A stretch of 64,000 bases of DNA from Novosphingobium meiothermophilum (lineage in GTDB: Bacteria > Pseudomonadota > Alphaproteobacteria > Sphingomonadales > Sphingomonadaceae): positions 186,001 through 250,000 of the forward strand of contig NZ_QGHL01000008.1 in the NCBI RefSeq assembly GCF_003171715.1, written 5' to 3'. Both the position numbers and the translations under genes were made by a program. This document shows, piece after piece, positions 56,017 through 64,000 of this stretch (the first letter of the stretch is position 1; each line of letters begins with the position of its first letter). The notes under the pieces are model-generated. The model searched no databases. It saw only the letters and a list, made by a program, of their open reading frames with translations, and was not told the origin of the DNA.

Positions 56017-58552
56017 GGTTCACCAGACGGTCGGGCACGACAATCACCTTCTTCACTTCTGCCCCTTCAAGCGCACGCTGCACTTTCTCCGAGGCGAGGG
56101 CAAGGCGTTCAAGCTCTTCCCTTGGCGTGCCCTTGGCCACGGTCAGGGTATCGCGCAGCTTGCCCCTGACCTGCACCGCCACGGTCACCTCATCATCGAC
56201 CAGCAGCGCCGGATCGACTTCGGGCCAGACCGCATCGGCAACAAGTTCGGCGGAAAGCCCCGCGCCGAACCGCGCCTTCGCCTCTTCGGCAAGGTGCGGC
56301 ATCATCGGCGCGACAAGCAGCAGGAGCTTGCGGATGGCTTCCGAACGGCTTGCCGAAGGCGCTGCCTTTTCGATTGCGCCGGTCAGTTCGTAAATACGCG
56401 CAACGGCCTTGTTGAAGCCCAGCGCCTCGATGTCCGAGGCCACGGCATGAACGGTCTGATGGGTCTTGCGGTCAAGCGCCTTTTCCTCGCCCGTCGCTGC
56501 GGCGTCATACTGCCCGAACAGGCGCCACAGGCGCTGCACGAAGCGCGCGCAGCCTTCGATCCCGGCTTCCGACCATGGCAGATCGCGTTCGGGCGGCGAG
56601 TCCGAAAGCATGAACCACCGGATCGCATCGGCGCCATATCGGGCCACGATCTCGTCGGGGTCCACCACGTTCTTCTTGGACTTCGACATCTTGATGACCC
56701 GGCCAACCTCGACCGGCAGGCCATCGGCTTTCAGCGTTGCTCCCTCGCTCGTGCGTTCGACCTCGGAGGGCGCGAAGAACACTGGCTGGCCGTTCTCCGG
56801 GTTCTTCCGCTCATAGGTCTCGTGCGTGACCATGCCCTGCGTAAACAGGCTGCCGAACGGCTCCTGAACCTCGATCTTGCCGATCCGGGCCAGTGCGCGT
56901 GTCCAGAACCGGGCATAGAGCAGATGGAGAATCGCATGTTCGATCCCGCCGATATACTGTTCCACCGGAAGCCAGCGCCTGATCTCTTCGGGATCGAACG
57001 GGCGGTCTTCGGGCTGGCTGGCAAAGCGCAGGAAATACCAGGAACTGTCGACGAACGTGTCGAGCGTGTCGGTCTCGCGCCGGGCGGCATGGCCACATTG
57101 CGGACAATTCACGTGCTTCCACGTGGGATGCCGGTCGAGCGGGTTTCCGGGAACGTCGAATGTCACATCTTCGGGCAGGGTCACGGGCAGGTGCTTCTTG
57201 GGCACCGGCACCACGCCGCAGACCTCGCAGTGGATGAAGGGGATGGGCGTGCCCCAGTAGCGCTGGCGGGAAACGCCCCAGTCGCGCAGTCGCCACACCG
57301 TCTTGCCTTCGCCCCAGCCTTCGCTCTCGGCGCGGGCAATCACGGCGGCCTTGGCCTCGGCCACGCTCATGCCGTCAAGGAAGCCTGAGTTGACGAGCAC
57401 GCCGTCGCCTGCTTCGGCCTCGCCGGCAAAGGGCTTGTCCGCCTGTGCCGCATCTGCGGCGACAACGCGCAGGATCGGCAGGCCATATTTGGTGGCGAAG
57501 TCGAAGTCGCGCTGGTCGTGGCCCGGCACGGCCATGATCGCGCCGGTGCCGTATTCCATCAGCACGAAGTTGGCGATGTAAACCGGCAGGTCCGCGCCGG
57601 TGAAGGGATGCCTTGCGGTGATCCCGGTATCGAAGCCCAGCTTTTCGGCGGTTTCCAGTTCGGCAGCGGTAGTGCCGCCCTTCCGGCACAGCGCGATGAA
57701 ATCCTGCGCTTCGGCCGATCCGGACGCCACGGCCTGCGCCACGGGATGATCGGCCGCGACGGCCACGAAGCTTGCGCCGAAAATCGTGTCGGGCCGCGTG
57801 GTATAGACGGCAAGGCTCTCGCCATTGGACAGCGCGAACGAGAATTGCAGTCCCTGGCTCTTGCCGATCCAGTTCTCCTGCATCGTGCGGACCTTTTCGG
57901 GCCACTTGTCGAGCGTGGAAAGGCCTTCAAGCAATTCGTCGGCAAAATCGGTGATCTTCAGGAACCACTGGTTGAGCTTGCGCTTTTCGACCACGGCGCC
58001 CGAACGCCATCCGCGCCCGTCGATCACCTGCTCGTTGGCAAGAACGGTCATGTCGACCGGATCCCAGTTGACGGTCGATTCCTTGCGATAGACAAGGCCC
58101 GCCGCGTAGAGATCGAGGAACAGCGCCTGTTCGTGGCCGTAATAGTCCGGCTCGCACGTGGCGATCTCGCGGCTCCAGTCGAGCGCGAAGCCGAGGCGCT
58201 TCAATTGCGCCTTCATGTTGGCGATATTGTCGCGCGTCCATCCGCCGGGGTGGACGCCCTTCTCCATGGCGGCATTTTCGGCCGGCATCCCGAAGGCATC
58301 CCAGCCCATGGGGTGCAGCACTTCAAAGCCGCGCATCCGCTTGTAGCGGGCCAGCACATCGCCCATCGTATAGTTGCGCACATGGCCGATGTGGATGCGC
58401 CCCGATGGATAGGGAAACATCTCCAGCACGTAGCTGCGCGGGCGGGTGCTGGTGTCGTCGGCGCGGAACGACTGGCGTTCGTCCCACACCTGCTGCCAGC
58501 GGGCGTCGGCGGTGGCGGGATCGAAGCGTTCGGGCAATGAAGAAGCGGTCAT
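56006..58552 (-). CDS. leuS: leucyl-tRNA synthetase
   Basis: A class I aminoacyl-tRNA synthetase of 848 residues that charges tRNA-Leu. It has the HIGH motif as [12 protein letters not shown], the KMSKS motif intact (KMSKSKKN), an editing domain with the Thr-rich [11 protein letters not shown], and a zinc-type CEVCG...CPQCG pair. Start ATG 58552 follows GAGGAG; an upstream ATG (58588) is less likely. Confidence 0.97.
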   Translation of the reverse strand: MTASSLPERFDPATADARWQQVWDERQSFRADDTSTRPRSYVLEMFPYPSGRIHIGHVRNYTMGDVLARYKRMRGFEVLHPMGWDAFGMPAENAAMEKGVHPGGWTRDNIANMKAQLKRLGFALDWSREIATCEPDYYGHEQALFLDLYAAGLVYRKESTVNWDPVDMTVLANEQVIDGRGWRSGAVVEKRKLNQWFLKITDFADELLEGLSTLDKWPEKVRTMQENWIGKSQGLQFSFALSNGESLAVYTTRPDTIFGASFVAVAADHPVAQAVASGSAEAQDFIALCRKGGTTAAELETAEKLGFDTGITARHPFTGADLPVYIANFVLMEYGTGAIMAVPGHDQRDFDFATKYGLPILRVVAADAAQADKPFAGEAEAGDGVLVNSGFLDGMSVAEAKAAVIARAESEGWGEGKTVWRLRDWGVSRQRYWGTPIPFIHCEVCGVVPVPKKHLPVTLPEDVTFDVPGNPLDRHPTWKHVNCPQCGHAARRETDTLDTFVDSSWYFLRFASQPEDRPFDPEEIRRWLPVEQYIGGIEHAILHLLYARFWTRALARIGKIEVQEPFGSLFTQGMVTHETYERKNPENGQPVFFAPSEVERTSEGATLKADGLPVEVGRVIKMSKSKKNVVDPDEIVARYGADAIRWFMLSDSPPERDLPWSEAGIEGCARFVQRLWRLFGQYDAAATGEEKALDRKTHQTVHAVASDIEALGFNKAVARIYELTGAIEKAAPSASRSEAIRKLLLLVAPMMPHLAEEAKARFGAGLSAELVADAVWPEVDPALLVDDEVTVAVQVRGKLRDTLTVAKGTPREELERLALASEKVQRALEGAEVKKVIVVPDRLVNLVA

Positions 58553-58601
58553 GCGCGCTCCTCTAGGCAGCGCGCATGGCTCACGCAAGATTCGGCTGCG
58601 A

Positions 58602-59096
58602 TCAGCCGCTGATCGCAGCGCGGCGCAGATCGCGCGCCTTCGTCAGGATGATGTCTTCCAGTTTCTGCACGGTTGCCGCCTGCACCGGCGCATCGACCCA
58701 CTGCCCGCCCTGCGAGACCTGGCGGCTCGCCGCCACGCGCAAGGCATCCGCGCGCAGATCCTGATCGAGGATCGAGACCGTAACCTTCACCCGTTCGCCG
58801 GGATTCTTCGGGTTGGCATACCAGTCGGTCACGATCACACCGCCATTGCTGTCGGTCTGGAGAAGGGGCATGAACGAGAGCGCATCGAGGCTGGCACGCC
58901 AGAGATAGGCGTTGACGCCGATCGTCGTGACGCGGCTTGCGGCGAGATCCGCCTTCGGCCGGTCCTTCTTGCCGCAGCCGGTTGCCAGAACGGCAAGCGC
59001 GCCGATCATGATGCCGCGCACGACCATGCTCCCGGCGGCCGGCAGACGGGAATGGCGCAGACTGTCGGGGCGCTGGACGTTGGCGATCTTAGTCAC
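58602..59096 (-). CDS. DUF3576 lipoprotein
   Basis: A 164-residue exported lipoprotein with lipobox LATGC at about residues 37-41 and the DUF3576 signature [19 protein letters not shown]. The family is confined to Alphaproteobacteria and often lies next to leuS, as here. Function is unknown. Confidence 0.85.
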   Translation of the reverse strand: MTKIANVQRPDSLRHSRLPAAGSMVVRGIMIGALAVLATGCGKKDRPKADLAASRVTTIGVNAYLWRASLDALSFMPLLQTDSNGGVIVTDWYANPKNPGERVKVTVSILDQDLRADALRVAASRQVSQGGQWVDAPVQAATVQKLEDIILTKARDLRRAAISG

Positions 59097-59626
59097 TGCG
59101 AAATGGTCCTTGTCCTTCGCTTTTCAGCGTTCTTCAGCCGGTGCCGCCCCGTCCGGTTCCACGCGGTCCGGGAGGGCGGTCCGGAAAAGAGTTGCGGCGA
59201 CATTGCGCAATGATTGCGCACCCTTGCCGACACAGTTCTTGCTTGCGCCTCTATCACCCCCGCCCGCCTCGCGGCAAGCGGCTTGAACGCGGGGATTGAT
59301 CGCCGGCACACGATGGCAATTGCGGGAGTGAACCATGCCTGAATGCACGTTTGCCCAAGATTCACCTGGCTGCGGGGCGCGGACCAGCCGCGCCGTGTTG
59401 TGGAGAATCCGCCACAGTTGCCTGACAAGAATCGCGTGGCCGAAAAAGGGTTTGTCTTTGGGCTGGCAAGGGAACTGCAATCAGAGTAGCAATTGCTATG
59501 AGATATTGCCGAGTCTCCGGACTGGAGAGTGTTCATCTCCGGTTAGGCTGAAGCGGTTTAGGTGAAAAAGGGACGTTTTGACGGTTCGCACATTCGCAGC
59601 CGGAAAAATGAGGGTTCGGAAAGAAG
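59097..59626. other. 530-bp intergenic region, no gene recognised
   Basis: Only low-quality frames are found on both strands, with no family resemblance. It must include the promoter of the DUF3576 gene and that of the exported protein at 59627. The last 170 bases are more AT-rich. I see no RNA gene. Confidence 0.45.
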
Positions 59627-60412
59627 ATGATCGGGGCGGGTATCAGGACTTGGGCGGCAGGGACCTTGCGTCGCCGCCTGCGCTCGTCGCTCGCACTGTC
59701 GCTTGCCGTCGGCACCGGTCTGTTTCTTGCACCCACGGTCACATCTGCCTTTTCCAGCGGTTTCGATGACGGGCCTGTCAGCCTTGCGGCTCGTGGCGGC
59801 ATCGGCTCGTTCACTCCGGCATCGGTTGATGAGCGGCTTGCCGCCCAGATCACCGTCCGCGCGCTGAAAACCGGCAAAGTGTTCCGTTTCACCCCGGCAG
59901 GAAGCGACACTCGGCCCAACCGCTCGATCACCGTGGCGGTCCGGCTTGATTCGCTCAGCGCCCGTGCCTTCTCGGTGCGCAGCGCGCTCAGCGAGGCGTC
60001 AAGTGAGCCCGGCGCATCGCCCGTGCGGATCGCGCCGGTGGCCTTCAATCTCGGCATGGCGCGCGGCTATGCCAGCTTTGCTGCGCCCGAAGCGCCTGCC
60101 CCGCTGGGTGAGCTTCAGCGGATCGATATGCCCGATCTGTCCAAGTTCAAGGCCGGCGCCCCGGCCGGGCGTCCGAGCCGCTTCGTTCCCCGGATCGAGG
60201 CGGAAGGGCGCGATCAGGCTGGCCGTGCACCGCGCACGCTCGAAGGACAGGGCGACTATCAGGTTGATCTGAGCGGCAGCTACAGGCTGACCCGCAACCT
60301 CAACGTGACCGCCGGTGTCCGCTATTCACCTGAGCGTGACCGGTTGCTGCCGCTTACCGATGGCCGTCAGGACAATCAGGCGGTCTATGTGGGCACGCAG
60401 TTCCGTTTCTGA
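59627..60412 (+). CDS. exported beta-rich hypothetical protein
   Basis: A 261-residue protein with a signal peptide (about 1-41, ending in PTVTSAFS). The C-terminal third looks like amphipathic beta strands ending in Phe (YQVDLSGSYRLTRNLN, then VYVGTQFRF), as in outer-membrane proteins. I do not recognise the family. The start ATG follows GGAAAGAAG. Confidence 0.7.
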   Translation: MIGAGIRTWAAGTLRRRLRSSLALSLAVGTGLFLAPTVTSAFSSGFDDGPVSLAARGGIGSFTPASVDERLAAQITVRALKTGKVFRFTPAGSDTRPNRSITVAVRLDSLSARAFSVRSALSEASSEPGASPVRIAPVAFNLGMARGYASFAAPEAPAPLGELQRIDMPDLSKFKAGAPAGRPSRFVPRIEAEGRDQAGRAPRTLEGQGDYQVDLSGSYRLTRNLNVTAGVRYSPERDRLLPLTDGRQDNQAVYVGTQFRF

Positions 60413-60549
60413 TTATTTCCCCGGTTAAATTAATCTTGATGCCGTGCAGCAATTCGATGTTGCATGCGCTGCGTTTACGTGTCCGGTAACTTGTCGCATC
60501 TTCGTCATGCTCCTAGCCTAGGGCCGAGAGGGACTTAGGGAGATTGCGA

Positions 60550-61272
60550 ATGTCTCGTGTTGCTGTGGTTACTGGAGGAACGCGCGGAATTGGCCAGGCA
60601 ATCTGCCTTGCGCTGAAGGCGCAGGGACGGACGGTTGTTGCCAACTACGCCGGAAACGTCGAAAAGGCACAAGCCTTTACCGCAGAAACCGGGATCCCGG
60701 CCTATCGCTGGGACGTGGGCGATCATGAGGCCACGCTTGAAGGCTGCGCGCGCATTGCCGCCGAAGTCGGGCCAATCGACATTGTCGTCAACAATGCCGG
60801 GATCACCCGCGATGGCGTGCTCCACAAGATGAGCTTCGACGACTGGAACGAAGTGATGCGCATCAACCTTGGCGGCTGCTTCAACATGGCCAAGGCCACC
60901 TTCCCCGGAATGCGCGAACGCGGCTGGGGACGCATCGTCAATATCGGTTCGATCAACGGGCAGGCGGGCCAGTATGGTCAGGTCAACTATGCGGCTGCCA
61001 AATCGGGCATCCACGGCTTCACCAAGGCTCTGGCGCAGGAAGGCGCCAAGTATGGCGTGACGGTCAACGCCATCGCGCCCGGCTATATCGATACCGACAT
61101 GGTCGCGGCCGTTCCGGCGCCGGTGCTGGAAAAGATCGTCGCCAAGATTCCTGTCGGCAGGCTTGGCCATGCCGATGAGATCGCACGCGGCGTGGCGTTT
61201 CTCACGGCAGATGAAGGCGGCTTTATCACCGGATCGACCATGTCGCTCAACGGCGGCCAGCACATGTATTGA
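60550..61272 (+). CDS. phaB: acetoacetyl-CoA reductase
   Basis: An NADPH-dependent short-chain reductase of 240 residues that makes (R)-3-hydroxybutyryl-CoA for polyhydroxybutyrate. NADP loop TGGTRGIGQAI, NNAGITRDG, catalytic Ser-Tyr-Lys in IGSINGQAGQYGQVNYAAAKSG, and the typical C-terminus TGSTMSLNGGQHMY distinguish PhaB from FabG. No other pha gene is in the window. Confidence 0.92.
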   Translation: MSRVAVVTGGTRGIGQAICLALKAQGRTVVANYAGNVEKAQAFTAETGIPAYRWDVGDHEATLEGCARIAAEVGPIDIVVNNAGITRDGVLHKMSFDDWNEVMRINLGGCFNMAKATFPGMRERGWGRIVNIGSINGQAGQYGQVNYAAAKSGIHGFTKALAQEGAKYGVTVNAIAPGYIDTDMVAAVPAPVLEKIVAKIPVGRLGHADEIARGVAFLTADEGGFITGSTMSLNGGQHMY

Positions 61273-61333
61273 TCCGGGTGCATGCCTTGATCGGGATAAC
61301 TGGCGGACGCCATGCGGTGTCCGCCATGCGCGC

Positions 61334-61636
61334 ATGACGATTCCTTATCATCCGCCGGTCAAGCGTTCGGTCGAGATCGCCGGGCACAAGACCTCAATCA
61401 GTCTGGAACCCCTGTTCTGGGACATGCTGCGCGGTGCCGCCGAAGGGCTGGGCGTGCCAGTCAACGCGCTGGTGGCAAGGATCGATGCCGAACGCATTGC
61501 CAGCCCCACCCCGCCGGGCCTTGCGGGTGCAATCCGCCTGTGGCTGGTCGCCGATTTGCTTGAGACGGGCTTGCGCGATCATGGTTCGGGGCAAGCCCAT
61601 CCCGGCGCCCAGGACCGGCCCATTCAGGACGGCTGA
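61334..61636 (+). CDS. ribbon-helix-helix domain protein
   Basis: A 100-residue protein with the alphaproteobacterial RHH motif KRSVEIAGHKTSISLEPLFW followed by a helical dimerisation part. Such proteins are small DNA-binding regulators of unknown targets. A hairpin with 8-bp arms (TGGCGGAC/GTCCGCCA, 61301-61326) lies just upstream and could be its operator or phaB attenuation. It converges on the next gene with a 13-base overlap. Confidence 0.8.
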   Translation: MTIPYHPPVKRSVEIAGHKTSISLEPLFWDMLRGAAEGLGVPVNALVARIDAERIASPTPPGLAGAIRLWLVADLLETGLRDHGSGQAHPGAQDRPIQDG

Positions 61637-61851
61637 GGCACCGGTGGGGCCGCATCGGAAGGCTGCGGCCTGGCGGGCAGTTCGCGCTCGTCCAGCATTT
61701 CGGCCGCAGCATCAAGCGCGGCGGCCTCGTCCCTGGTGACGCCGCCGGGCTTTTCCTCCGTGCCCGAACCGCAGGCGGAAACGGCGACCACCAGCCCTGC
61801 GCAAAGCGCAGGCAGCAGGATCCGGCGTCTGGCTTCAGGCGTGCAGGTCAT
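61624..61851 (-). CDS. small lipoprotein, 75 aa
   Basis: A lipoprotein signal ending in VSAC (about residues 24-27) is followed by a short acidic, Pro-rich tail. The start is uncertain; further ATG codons lie at 61863 and 61869. Function is unknown. It is followed upstream by another small Ala-rich lipoprotein in the same direction. Confidence 0.55.
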   Translation of the reverse strand: MTCTPEARRRILLPALCAGLVVAVSACGSGTEEKPGGVTRDEAAALDAAAEMLDERELPARPQPSDAAPPVPQPS

Positions 61852-61948
61852 GTCAGGCATCATCGTCATCCGCGAAGGCAGCATCCGGCCCTGTGCCGAC
61901 AGAGGCATTGCCATCGCAACGCCTCCGGTCGGCGGTGAAGCAAGGGGA

Positions 61949-62239
61949 TTATTCGGCCGGTGCGTCACCTTCGCCCGCAGCGGCCTGCGCGGCTGCGGCA
62001 ACGGCAGCGGCATTGTTTGCGGCATCGCGCGCAGCATTGGCTTCGGCATCCGCCGCGGCGGATGCATCAGGGGCAGGAAGCGGTGCTGCTGCCGCCGAAG
62101 GTTCCATCACCGGCAGTTCGTCGGCAGGCATTTCCACGGTATCTTCGACCGCCGCTTCCGAGGCATCGTCCGACTTGCCGCAGGCCGACAGGCCAAGCGC
62201 CACGGCGGCGGCGAAGGCAAGGCTGGCATAGTTCTTCAT
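61949..62239 (-). CDS. small Ala-rich lipoprotein, 96 aa
   Basis: A clear lipoprotein signal (LGLSAC at about residues 15-20) precedes an acidic spacer and a long alanine-rich stretch (about 56-90) that would form a helix. The start ATG 62239 follows GAGGGAA. No function is recognised. It faces away from the ArsR-methyltransferase gene. Confidence 0.7.
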   Translation of the reverse strand: MKNYASLAFAAAVALGLSACGKSDDASEAAVEDTVEMPADELPVMEPSAAAAPLPAPDASAAADAEANAARDAANNAAAVAAAAQAAAGEGDAPAE

Positions 62240-62427
62240 CGTGTTCCCTCTCTGTGGGCTGCAGTTGACCGGCGCTGTCCGCAAGGGCAACGCGCTTGAC
62301 ACACCTGCGTTCCTACCGGCGCGCGTGATCGAAGGCAAACCTGTCGTGACTGCCGCAAGCCGGATCGGAAGCCGGGGTCGGAGGTTTGATCTTCAATATA
62401 ACAATCTCTTTATATCAATTGACAGAC

Positions 62428-62443
62428 ATAAAGGTTTCTTTAT
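62428..62443 (+). promoter_or_regulatory. palindromic operator-like site before the ArsR-methyltransferase start
   Basis: ATAAAG-GTTT-CTTTAT forms a perfect 6-bp inverted repeat ending directly at the ATG 62444. A second CTTTATAT half-site lies at 62408-62415. Sites of this kind are known for ArsR-type regulators of methionine-cycle genes (SahR-like). Autoregulation of the regulator-metF operon is likely. Confidence 0.6.
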
Positions 62444-63460
62444 ATGCCTCTCCGCATGGCCATCCACGATGCCATCCGCGCGCTTGACGATCCGACGCGC
62501 CTGCGCATCCTGCGCCTCCTCGCCAGCATGGAACTGGCGGTGGGCGAAGTGGCGCAAGTGCTGGGCCAGAGCCAGCCGCGCGTATCACGCCACATCAAGA
62601 TCCTGTGCGATTCGGGTTTGGCGGAGCGGCGCAAGGAAGGCGCCTGGGTGTTCCTGCGCAGTTCGATCGGTGAAGCATCGGCCGATCCGCTGGCGGCCGC
62701 AATTGCCCGGCTGCTCAGCGTTGCTGAACGCGAAGACGCCGCCTTCGGCAGGCGCTGCGCCGAAGACCGCCAGCATCTTGATGCAATTCGTGCCGCGCGC
62801 GAAAGCCATGCACTGGAATGGTTTTCCCGTCATGCCGATGAGTGGGACGAACTGCGCTCGCTGCATATTGCAGATGGCCCGGTCGAAGCCGCGCTCACCG
62901 AAATGCTGCTGGCCCTTGCGGGTAGCGCGGGGCTTGGCCGTATTCTTGATGTGGGCACCGGGACGGGCCGCATTGCCGAACTTCTGGCGCCATACGCCGC
63001 GCATGTGGTTGCGTTCGACAAGAGCCCCGACATGTTGCGCATTGCCCGTGCCCGCTTGCAGCACCTGCCGGCCGACTCCATCGAACTGGTGCAGGGTGAC
63101 TTTGCGCAGCTGCCGTTTCCGGCGCGCAGTTTCGATACGGTCCTGTTCCATCAGGTGCTGCATTATGCGCAGGCACCCGAAGCGGTGCTGGCAGGCGCCG
63201 CGCGCGTCGCCGCTCCCGGCGGGCGCATCGCCATCGTCGATTTCGCCGCGCATGACCGCGAGGATCTGCGCCAGACCCATGCTCATGCCCGCCTCGGTTT
63301 CTCCGATGCGCAGATCGAAGTCATGCTGCGCGATGCCGGCTTCGTGCCCCACGAAACCCGCGCGCTCGCCGGCCACGAACTCGTCGTCAAGCTGTGGACC
63401 GGGGTGCGGCGCGAGGACAGCATCACCCAACTGGAACCACGGCAAAGCCTGAAAGCCTGA
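62444..63460 (+). CDS. ArsR-family regulator fused to SAM-dependent methyltransferase (SahR-like)
   Basis: A 338-residue two-domain protein. Residues about 5-90 are an ArsR-type winged helix (LDDPTRLRILRLLASMELAVGEVAQ, SQPRVSRHIKIL). From about 145 a Rossmann methyltransferase domain follows with ILDVGTGTGRIAELL. Such fusions in Proteobacteria, including SahR, sense S-adenosylhomocysteine or SAM and control methionine-cycle genes. metF follows 5 bases after the stop. The second Met (62456) is an alternative start. Confidence 0.82.
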   Translation: MPLRMAIHDAIRALDDPTRLRILRLLASMELAVGEVAQVLGQSQPRVSRHIKILCDSGLAERRKEGAWVFLRSSIGEASADPLAAAIARLLSVAEREDAAFGRRCAEDRQHLDAIRAARESHALEWFSRHADEWDELRSLHIADGPVEAALTEMLLALAGSAGLGRILDVGTGTGRIAELLAPYAAHVVAFDKSPDMLRIARARLQHLPADSIELVQGDFAQLPFPARSFDTVLFHQVLHYAQAPEAVLAGAARVAAPGGRIAIVDFAAHDREDLRQTHAHARLGFSDAQIEVMLRDAGFVPHETRALAGHELVVKLWTGVRREDSITQLEPRQSLKA

Positions 63461-63465
63461 ACACG

Positions 63466-64000
63466 ATGAATGCCAGCTACGACCAACTGCGCGAGGCGCG
63501 CACTGCGCTCGATACGCCGCTTTTTGCCGGGCTGCCGGGCGACATCAACGTGTCGTTCGAGTTCTTCCCGCCCAAGACCGATGCGCTCATGGCGCAATTG
63601 TGGGATGTGGTCGAAACCCTCGCTCCCTTGCAGCCGCGCTTCGTTTCCGTGACCTATGGCGCGGGCGGTTCCACGCGCGACCGCACCCATGGCACCGTGG
63701 CGCGCATCATCCGCGAGGCAAAGCTTCCGGCAGCCGCGCACCTTACCTGCGTGGACGCAAGCAAGGCCGAAATCCGCGAAGTGGCCGAAAGCTACTGGGA
63801 AGCGGGTGTGCGGCACATCGTGGCCCTGCGCGGCGATATGGGTGCGCCGGGCGTTCCTTTCACGCCGCACCCTGAAGGCTATGCCAACGCGGCCGAACTG
63901 GTTGCGGGCCTCAAGGAGATCGCGCCCTTCGAGATCTCTGTCGCGGCCTATCCTGAAGTGCACCCGGATTCGCCCAGCGCGCAGGCCGACATCGACAATC
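63466..64000 (+). CDS. metF: methylenetetrahydrofolate reductase (partial, runs off the window)
   Basis: The N-terminal about 178 residues of MetF, which makes 5-methyl-THF for methionine synthesis. Visible signatures are SFEFFPPKTD near the N-terminus with the catalytic Glu, FVSVTYGAGGSTRDRT, and IVALRGDMG. The C-terminal part lies beyond 64000. It is co-transcribed with the upstream ArsR-methyltransferase gene. Confidence 0.93.
   Translation, partial: MNASYDQLREARTALDTPLFAGLPGDINVSFEFFPPKTDALMAQLWDVVETLAPLQPRFVSVTYGAGGSTRDRTHGTVARIIREAKLPAAAHLTCVDASKAEIREVAESYWEAGVRHIVALRGDMGAPGVPFTPHPEGYANAAELVAGLKEIAPFEISVAAYPEVHPDSPSAQADIDN

Noticed and set aside
61301..61326. Hairpin after phaB as a rho-independent terminator
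   Set aside because: The stem is 8 bp with a 10-base loop and no T tract follows; it lies directly before the ribbon-helix-helix start, so an operator is at least as likely.

Overview
This window looks like chromosomal DNA of an alphaproteobacterium of the Sphingomonadales, most like Novosphingobium. The basis is high GC content, the style of the housekeeping proteins (GyrB, CnoX, LptE, a DUF3576 lipoprotein) and a sphingan-like exopolysaccharide locus. The genus is inferred from protein character; no search was run. I found no rRNA and no CRISPR array.

Layout. (1) 1-10.5 kb is ordinary core chromosome: gyrB, a nucleoside transporter, a queuosine-precursor transporter, argB, yggT, folD, marC, a LON-domain protein and cnoX, ending at tRNA-Gly(GCC). 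(2) 10,568-21,672 is an 11-kb integrated element inserted in the 3' end of that tRNA gene and bounded by a perfect 50-bp direct repeat. From the attR side it encodes a tyrosine integrase, a hypothetical protein, an AlpA-type regulator, a primase-helicase, terminase small and large subunits and two unknown proteins, nearly all on the minus strand. A DUF5818 protein and an AvaI/BsoBI-like restriction-modification pair lie at the tRNA end. I see no capsid, portal, tail or lysis gene, so it reads as a phage-satellite-like element carrying defence cargo. Pairs of a 9-bp GGGGAGCAG-type repeat lie near both ends and in the middle, and a cluster of GTCGGGTAA-type repeats lies beside the primase gene. 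(3) 21.8-24.8 kb holds a small redox/sulfur group: a DsbA-like protein, a diheme cytochrome c fused in frame to a DsrE-like protein, and a putative 2OG-Fe(II) oxygenase.

(4) 25-54.3 kb is a large Wzx/Wzy-type exopolysaccharide locus. RmlABCD make dTDP-L-rhamnose, a WbaP/PssY-type transferase primes the repeat unit, PssD/PssE-like and two GT2 enzymes extend it, a flippase and a Wzy-like polymerase process it, and Wza/Wzc-like proteins export it. Its modification genes are a stand-alone acyl carrier protein, an FkbH-like enzyme, a methyltransferase, an MBOAT, an SGNH partner, a VOC protein and a left-handed-beta-helix acyltransferase. These suggest glyceryl-type and acetyl-type decoration of the polymer. 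Inside this locus, on the opposite strand, sits a two-gene unit: a protein resembling the gene-transfer-agent head-spike base Rcc01079, and a 1473-residue protein with beta-helix, LamG-like and SGNH-esterase-like regions. An AT-rich block (about 41.8-43.0 kb) has both edges inside coding sequences, which suggests recombination at the polymerase gene.

(5) 54.4-64 kb is core again: leuS-lptE-holA, a DUF3576 lipoprotein, an exported beta-rich protein, phaB, a ribbon-helix-helix protein, two small lipoproteins, and an ArsR-methyltransferase fusion with an operator-like palindrome directly before its start, followed by metF, which runs off the window.
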